A DNA stretch of 64,000 bases from Diphasiastrum complanatum (taxonomy: Eukaryota; Streptophyta; Lycopodiopsida; Lycopodiales; Lycopodiaceae). Positions within the stretch are counted from its first letter, which is position 1. Every line of letters begins with the position of its first letter. The notes beneath the pieces are model-generated. The model saw only the letters and a program-made list of their open reading frames with translations, ran no database searches and was not told the origin of the DNA. Positions 58,132-64,000 of the stretch are shown here, one piece after another. The stretch lies in the NCBI GenBank assembly GCA_029204225.1, contig CM055102.1, forward strand, positions 38,496,585 through 38,560,584, read 5' to 3'. Both the position numbers and the translations under genes were made by a program.

Positions 58132-59199
58132 TTAAATGATACTGCACCTTCTCCATAAAGTCAAGACGTGCAATATTGAATCCAAATTATGCGACAAGAA
58201 ACAATGGTGGGCTCCGGCAATCCACTTGGAAGTTGTCCATGAGGTGAAGCGGTATTCCCAAGAGCCTCCCATCATAGCCGCACGGAAATACAGTCGAGCA
58301 ATCGGTAGTTGATCTTTGATTTGCTCTGAGGCCATCGGCTTATTTTGATCAAATGCCAGGGTAGGAAGGCAATCGTCCCATTTGGTTGCCACTGACGCCA
58401 ACTGAGTTAGATCTTTTGCAAACATTGCCAATTGTCGCACTGTTGGATCCGGAGAGTGGACATACTCTCTCTGATATGCCTGCAAGGCCAGGTGAAAATC
58501 CACTGAAATATTCCAACTGTAAGACTGGTGGATGATTGGCCAATTGGGAGTATGGATGGTGATTTTATCCATAGCCAATCCCAAATCTTTCCATTTTTGT
58601 CTTCACGGCATTGGCACGTAATAAGGATCTACCTGCAACTGGCGAGGGCTGGCGATGTAACTCCTAATTGATTCTAGAGTTTTCTCAAACACCGTGATTC
58701 TCCATGCCGGCTGCTCTCCCAGTGCAGGTATTTTGTCCAATTCTTTGCCAGCCTCGATCTCGGAGGTCTTAAATTTGAGAACACATCCACCACGCGAGGA
58801 CTCATGTGGATGCTCCTTTAAGAAGGTCTGGATCTGGTCCTCGACGTTGATGGGCCTTCTGAATAAATGGAATGTCCTTGATGAGGATGGACCGGCTTGT
58901 ACTGCCGGTATACGGTTGATCTGCTAGATCTAGAGCTCCCCCCTGTTCCATGCTCGAATCAACCCTTGTATCCATCTGTACAGCTTCTTGGCACGAAGGG
59001 GAGAATTGCGGCATGACCGGGACGGGGATTTGTGGTCCGGCCTCCAACACTTGAACGACGGCTTTTTCATAGGCGTTGATGGTCTCTTTTGCCTTTTCCA
59101 ACTTGGTTGAAGCTGCTCCTTTGAACCTGTCAAAGCGGCCTTGGAATCCCTGAAGGGCCACTTTGTATGTTTCCACCCTTTTTGCCTCTTTTTGACCAA
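58132..59199 (-). CDS. Unrecognised coding-like region carried by the nested element
   Basis: Two long minus frames form what looks like one ancestral protein of about 350 residues. 59199/59176-58802 gives METYKVALQGFQGRFDRF, then a predicted helical KLEKAKETINAYEKAVVQVL, then a Pro/Gln/Ser-rich stretch. After a frameshift near 58865 a second frame continues (RRPINVEDQIQTFLKEH; KELDKIPALGEQPAWRI; IASPRQLQVDPYYVP). After a stop or shift near 58600 comes 58584-58132 (MGLAMDKITIHTPNWPI; VHSPDPTVRQLAMFAKDL; SWEYRFTSW). It is Trp-containing and amphipathic like a real protein, and lacks zinc knuckles and pol motifs. I do not recognise the family. It could be a captured host gene, an extra ORF of Tat-type elements, or a diverged gag. 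Confidence 0.5.
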
Positions 59200-59265
59200 T
59201 TTTGACAGATTTGACCGATTTTTGTTATTTTCTCTGATATCTTAGATCCAAATGGATCTTAAGAT

Positions 59266-59946
59266 CACGCGGAGGTTCGTTCCCATGAGAGCGATAGTAT
59301 AGTTCAGATTTCAACATGAATGGAGGATCTAACACTAACATCCATTAACACTAAGCATTAACACTACATCCATTAACCCTACTTCCATTCACCCTAAATC
59401 CACAAGAATGATAGAAACTTACTCTTTTCTCTCTCCCTTTCTCTCTCACAAAAAGCATAAGAAATAGCAATCCCAATAATGATCAAATCCAACAATTAGC
59501 AAATACCAAAGAAAGCATGAGAAATGGAGACAAAGAAAGGAAGAGCAAGGACATTCATCAATCCATTTCTAAAGAGAACCAATCTGCTTTATTGAAATGA
59601 GAAAATGAACATGAGAAGCAACTCGAGTTGGTCCCCTTTTATATTATAGAGAAGGACCCTGGCCTCTGAATCCTATTGGTCCAGTCTTGCCTCTTTTTTT
59701 ATTCAAATTTAAAAAAGTGTGGGAACCATCAAAATTGGAGGGAAACCCAACTTTATTCACTAACTTGACAATTAGGCCCTGCGACATTAAAAGTCCCGCA
59801 AAAAGGTCTAAAGTCCTTTTATTAACATTCTAATTAATCAAATAACTATGTGATCATTGGGTTGGACTTACACACGCAGGGTGCCAAATTCCTCTCACTT
59901 ATTAACTAGGGTTAGGGTTGCCTTGGGATCCGCAAACCCTCCAACA
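59266..59946 (-). repeat. 5' LTR of the nested element, U5 end and primer site deleted
   Basis: It starts TGTTGGAGGGTTTGCGG on the minus strand and breaks off at CCTCCGCGTGA. The sequence then continues with TCTTAAGATCCATTTGG, which corresponds to host leader position ~54355. The last ~75 bp of the LTR, the primer site and ~190 bp of leader are missing. Confidence 0.88.
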
Positions 59947-60083
59947 AAGTCTTAGCGCAAAAGTTAGCTCAAGCAGAACCAGAAGTCCATCAGGAGCCAC
60001 TTTTTTGTGCTAGATTTGAAGAATCTAATGAAGTACTCCATGTTGGAGCAGCTTGGGAAAGTTAACAAAAAAATATCACCCTA

Positions 60084-60593
60084 CCGATACAGCATAGACA
60101 ATTTTCTAAGGAAGCAGCCGTGATAGATGGCGGTTCAGGAGTTAACCTGATTTCTACAAGGCTATGTGCAAAATGGGGCCTTACAAAGATCAAGCCTGTG
60201 ACTTTTGTCATTAAGCTAATTGATCAAATGACAGTTCGTCTGCGAGGAATGGTTGAAGATATACTTGTCAGAATTGCGGGAGTACAATTCGTCATTACTT
60301 TCGTAGTAATGGACTTACCAGAAGCACCAAATGTCTACCGAGTCCTACTGGGACGTCCATGGTTACGAGTTGCGCAAGTAGTTCATAACTGGGATACTGG
60401 GAAAATTACTTTTGAAAACCGTGAACGTGCAGTCAAAGTTGATCCTTCAACTTGGACTATCAAACCAGTGGTTCAAAAAGAGGATGATGATTCATCAACA
60501 ACAGACCATACTTGTGACCGACCAGAGAAAAATTGGGAGTTTATTACAATTCTCAAATGGATACTATCAACTGGAATGAAGCTCTTGCAATGA
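60084..60593 (+). pseudogene. Retropepsin-like protease of the Tat/Athila-type element
   Basis: Frame 60120-60593 opens with IDGGSGVNLISTRLCAKWGL, the active-site Asp in a DGGS context followed by N-L-I, and continues FVVMDLPEAPNVYRVLLGRP, the flap and ILGR-like end of gypsy proteases. Interrupted just upstream by a stop near 60062. Confidence 0.85.
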
Positions 60594-60777
60594 TTGATTG
60601 TACAATAAGATATATGTGTCAATAAGATAATCAGTCATATTTGAACGAGATTTCATTATTGGATTGAACCTTTGATACACCGATCACTTTTCATTGAATG
60701 TGCTGAATGTAGCTTGGATATGAACGAAACCTATACCAGATCCGATTGAATATGACCTCATTCCTGCGAGTCATGCC

Positions 60778-61137
60778 TTGACTTATGATGACAATGCAGA
60801 ACTTACTGATGAGCAGATTCTAGATCATATGGATCCGACCAGATTTGGAGTGCGTAATGTTCCTGATGAACCAGCAATAAAATTGCCCAAAGCGGTTATT
60901 TTAAAGGAAGACAGGATCACAGGGTCAATGACGAAGAAACAAGCCAAACAACATTATATTACGGTCCTGAAATGGGAATATCCTCCTCAAAAGATTGATT
61001 CAAAGAATGTGCCACCCTTACTGGATAAAGACAAAGGGAAAGTCACGGATGATTCTACAAGTCAGAATTCTAGCAAGACATCATTGTCTTGGAAGTCATC
61101 ACCTCCACGATCAATTCTTGCTAAGAAGGCCAAGTGA
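60778..61137 (+). pseudogene. Protease-polymerase linker
   Basis: A 119-codon open frame, acidic then Lys/Ser-rich (YDDNAELTDEQILDHMDPTR; KSSPPRSILAKKAK). It sits where Tat/Athila polyproteins have a poorly conserved linker. No domain seen. Confidence 0.6.
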
Positions 61138-61191
61138 AGATCCAAGACAAGTCCTTTCGACAAATAACAGGCAGAGGTAGTCCAGCATGAT

Positions 61192-62340
61192 ATGCCTGAA
61201 CATTTTAAACATTATACACTGGATGATGTGGTTATCATGTTACCTAAAGCACATCTTGAATCCAAAGAACAGGTGTCAAAATCGAAAGATGTTTATGATG
61301 GCCCAGCAAGGACACAGCCAATGAATCTTGCTAAACCGAAAGAACCAAAAAAGATTGTCCAAGTTGGATCACAACTTAATCCTGAACAATATCAAGCACT
61401 CCGAATGTTACTTATTAAGTATCAAGATTGTTTTGCATGGACTTATCAAGATCTGAAAGGTATTCTTATGTCAGTTATTGAACATATCATACATTTAGTA
61501 CCTGATGTAGTTTCAAAGGTTACAAAGTTCTATCGCTGTAATCCTAATGTTGCGGATCTGATAAAAAAAGAGTTTCAGAGACTGCTTGACGTCGATTTCA
61601 TTTATGAGATCGAGCATACCGAATGGGTTTCACCGATTGTCATTGTTCCTAAGAAGAATCAAAAAATTGAGAATTTGTGTGAATCTCAAGGCTTTGAACA
61701 AAGTGACATGGAAGGATCACTTTCCATTACCTTTTATTGAAGGCATTTTAGATCGCCTTGCTGGAGCAAAAGCTTATAGTTTCTTGGATGGATTTAGTGG
61801 CTACAACCAGGTTAAGATTGCACCTACAGATCGCTACAAAACAGCTTTTGCAACAGAATGGGGCACCTATGCTTACAAAGTAATGTTGTTTGGACTCTGT
61901 AATGCACCAAGCTTGTTCCAAAGAGTAATGTAGTTTGCTTTTAAAGATTATCTACAAAAATTTCTTAAAATTTACTTGGATGACCTGGGAGTCCATAATA
62001 GTACAGATACAGACCACCTAGATCGACTAGAGAAAGTATTTGAAAGATGTCGCAAGTATTGAATTTCTCTAAATCCGAAAAAATGTCAGATATGGGTTTC
62101 CCACGGAGTTGTGCTTGGGCATGTGATATCAAGACATGGCATTGCCACAGATTATTCTAAAATCAAGGTTATTGTGGAATTGCCACCACCAACAACAATT
62201 CGTGGAGTTTATGTGTTTATGGGTCATGCGAACTACTATCAAATTTTTATTATCTTCTTTGCTGATTTAGCACAACCTATATACAAACTGACTATTGTTC
62301 CTATTTGGACAATAGAGGCGTTAGAAGCCTTTGAAAAATA
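61192..62340 (+). pseudogene. Reverse transcriptase of the Tat/Athila-type element
   Basis: Motifs in order: DCFAWTYQDLKGI; EWVSPIVIVPKKN; a frame change near 61680; RICVNLKALNKVTWKDHFPL; AYSFLDGFSGYNQVKIAPTD; YKVMLFGLCNAPSLFQRVM; catalytic YLDD at 61973-61984; PKKCQIWVSHGVVLGHVIS. In-frame stops occur at 61931 (TAG, in the M-x-F-A-F stretch, probably from CAG) and 62060. All catalytic Asp residues are still encoded. Confidence 0.92.
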
Positions 62341-62720
62341 AAAAAAAACATTAACTTCAGCATCAATACTGCGTTCTCCAGATTGGACGGTTGAATTTCA
62401 TGTTCACATGGATGCCTCAAAATATGCCATTGGATCAGTTTTGACGCAGCCATATGATTATAAGAAAGACTATCCTATACGATTTGCAAGCATACAGCTT
62501 ACAGATCCGGAGAAGAACTATTCATCAACAAAACGTGAAACGTTAGCCATGATTTTTTTTATTCAAAAATTTCGTCACTACTTTTATACGAATCACCAGC
62601 CATTACTTTACTTGGTAAACAAGACGTGCAATACTGGATGTATTGCAAGACGGTTACTGTTTTTGACTGAATTTGACTTTCAATTGTGGTTCGAAAGGAG
62701 AAGCAACATTATCTAGCCAA
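62341..62720 (+). pseudogene. RNase H of the Tat/Athila-type element
   Basis: FHVHMDASKYAIGSVLTQP with the first catalytic Asp, YSSTKRETLAMIFFIQKFRH with the catalytic Glu, and HQPLLYLVNK. Frame breaks lie near 62340 and 62690. Confidence 0.88.
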
Positions 62721-64000
62721 TCACGTTTCGCGAATTGTATCTGCACCAGTTAATACTGAAGTGGATGATGAACTACTAGATGTTGCATTGTTCTATGTAG
62801 AAGCAGTACCTGAGTGGGCAGCAGATATTGTTGAGTGCCTGATGGTAGGACAACCGAATGACTCTTTGACAAAAGTACAGAAGAGCCAATTGATTCATAA
62901 GGCTCAACCTTATCAATTGATTGCAGGACAATTATATCGTCGTGAATTAAACAATATTCTACGTAAATGTGTTTTACCGCATGAAATACCATATTTAATC
63001 ATGTTTTCACATGATGGCATGGGCGGACGACACTTCTCTACAGATATTATTGTTTGCAAACTTTTGTAATCAGGTTGTTGGTGGCCTATGCTTCATAAGG
63101 ACACAGAAAATTATATTCAGACATGTGATGTTTGCCAGCGAGCACGACGGCCTACTAGACAGAACTATGAACCCTTGCATCTGGTTTTATCACAAGCATT
63201 GTTTGAAAAATGGGGATTGGATTATGTTGGTCCTATTCATCCTGTCGTGCAAGGATCTCAGGCCCGATACATTATCGTAGCAACTGATTATATGACCAAG
63301 TGGGTTGAAGCAAAAGCTATCAAAGTTGCTGATGCAAAATCTACGGCCAAGTTTCTCTATGAAATATCATTATCAATTTGGATGTCCGATCGAGATTATC
63401 AGTGATCGGGGTACACACTTTGTTAATCAAACAATAAAGTATTTATTGGAAGATTTTTTTGTTATACACTGATTTAGTACTCCCTACAATACCAGAGGAA
63501 ATGGCCAAGCTGAATCTTCCAATAAAATTCTCTGCACTATTATGACAAAGACAGTTGAAGCAAGTTGGTCTGATTGGGAGCATAAATTGTATGCAGCATT
63601 ATGGGCATTCAGGACCGCTTACAAAAATAGTACAAATCAAACATTCTTTCAACTGGTTTATGGTCAAGATGTTGTCATGCCAATTGAATTTTTAATCCCA
63701 TCTTTACGCATAGGACAACAGAACGATTAAATGATAATAAGTCTTTACAACCCCGTCATGAAGCATTGCACAAATTATGTGAAACACGATTGATGGCAGT
63801 TCATGCATAAGCAGCAGAGGAAGCCCGTCGAAAGGCATGGCACGATCGTCGATTGCACAAAGAGGATCTGAAAGCAGAAGATCTTGCACTGATGTACAAA
63901 ACCAAGCTGATCAAGGGAAATTGAAGTTTATCAGTGAAGGCCTATATAAAGTAAAGGAAATCCTAAACTATGGCACGGTAATTTTTGAACACTTGGACGA
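62690..64000 (+). pseudogene. Integrase of the Tat/Athila-type element, runs off the window
   Basis: An HHCC domain (HDGMGGRHFSTDII ... YIQTCDVCQRARRP) at 63010-63150; core with first Asp in KWGLDYVGPIHPV, second in SDRGTHFVNQ (near 63400) and Glu in GNGQAESSNK (near 63500); C-terminal LALMYKTKLIKGKLKF near 63880-63930. Stops and shifts occur near 63067, 63403, 63470 and 63728. The end lies beyond the window. Confidence 0.9.

Larger units (their letters stand above)
57302..59946 (-). mobile_element. Nested non-autonomous LTR element of the same LTR family
   Basis: Element ends are TGTAGTGGGT (57302) and CCTCCAACA (59946), flanked by AAGTC at 57297-57301 and 59947-59951, a perfect 5-bp target duplication. 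Read on the minus strand: 5' LTR (59946-59266, missing its U5 end), a short remnant of the Tat/Athila leader (to about 59181), a coding-like region (59199-58132), a purine-rich tract (near 58058-58044) and a 3' LTR (58043-57302). It has no gag, protease or polymerase. LTRs match each other closely and the host LTR less closely. Confidence 0.92.
53395..64000 (+). mobile_element. Large Tat/Athila-type gypsy element, continues past the window
   Basis: Order: 5' LTR, Asp-tRNA-type primer site, ~1.3-kb leader, gag, nested antisense LTR element (57302-59946), protease, reverse transcriptase, RNase H, integrase. The 3' LTR is outside the window. Without the nested insertion the visible part is about 8 kb. 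The YLDD polymerase, the primer site and the integrase end (EDLALMYKTKLIKGKLKF) point to the Tat/Athila group. In-frame stops and frameshifts in gag, polymerase and integrase show it is not autonomous now. Confidence 0.88.

Noticed and set aside
1-64000. tRNA, rRNA, CRISPR array or bacterial operon
   Set aside because: No cloverleaf with a recognisable B box, no rRNA sequence, no spacer-repeat array and no bacterial-style gene packing seen on either strand by eye.

Overview
This is nuclear DNA of a land plant: AT-rich, gene-poor, with spliceosomal introns, plant Ty1/copia and Ty3/gypsy retrotransposons, LINEs, hAT-type elements and long dinucleotide tracts. The multi-kilobase repeat-filled introns and the style of the LINEs (reverse transcriptase with a GVKQGC...YADD core and a short CCHC tail) suggest a large-genome non-flowering plant such as a fern or gymnosperm. 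That placement is inference; the sequence does not name the species.

One host gene is well supported. An eight-exon gene on the + strand (14724-28757) encodes a 341-residue formyltetrahydrofolate deformylase (PURU) with a likely mitochondrial leader, an ACT domain and a formyltransferase-type catalytic domain. All exon joins keep frame, and the Asn/His/Asp catalytic set is present. Introns 1 (4.6 kb) and 5 (7.6 kb) are packed with transposon debris, including two small hAT-like elements with 8-bp target duplications. A 35-codon possible terminal exon of an unrecognised gene lies at 39039-39143.

Layout: 1-10.5 kb holds non-coding duplicated repeats, some LTR-like. 10.7-13.7 kb holds a decayed gypsy integrase and a decayed copia pol. 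14.7-28.8 kb is PURU with its loaded introns. 29.7-34.2 kb holds minus-strand copia gag, a LINE 3' end and a gypsy gag-protease with primer site. 34.2-38.6 kb is a cluster of LTRs in inverted and tandem arrangement. 39.9-41.4 kb is an 18-bp minisatellite. 41.5-44.9 kb holds simple repeats, a compound (CA/GT/CT) array and a 340-bp direct duplication. 45.1-46.0 kb is an Arg-rich repeated coding remnant. 46.3-50.4 kb holds an LTR-like repeat followed by a chimeric copia element. 50.5-52.1 kb is a minus-strand gypsy reverse transcriptase remnant.

From 53395 to the right edge lies a large Tat/Athila-type gypsy element: 5' LTR, Asp-tRNA-type primer site, gag with four zinc knuckles, protease, reverse transcriptase, RNase H and integrase, with scattered stops and frameshifts. 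Between its gag and protease, in antisense, sits a nested 2.65-kb LTR element (57302-59946) with a perfect 5-bp target duplication. Its LTRs belong to the same family as the host's, but its interior is an unrecognised coding-like region of about 350 codons rather than gag-pol. This nested element is the best candidate for something undescribed in the window.
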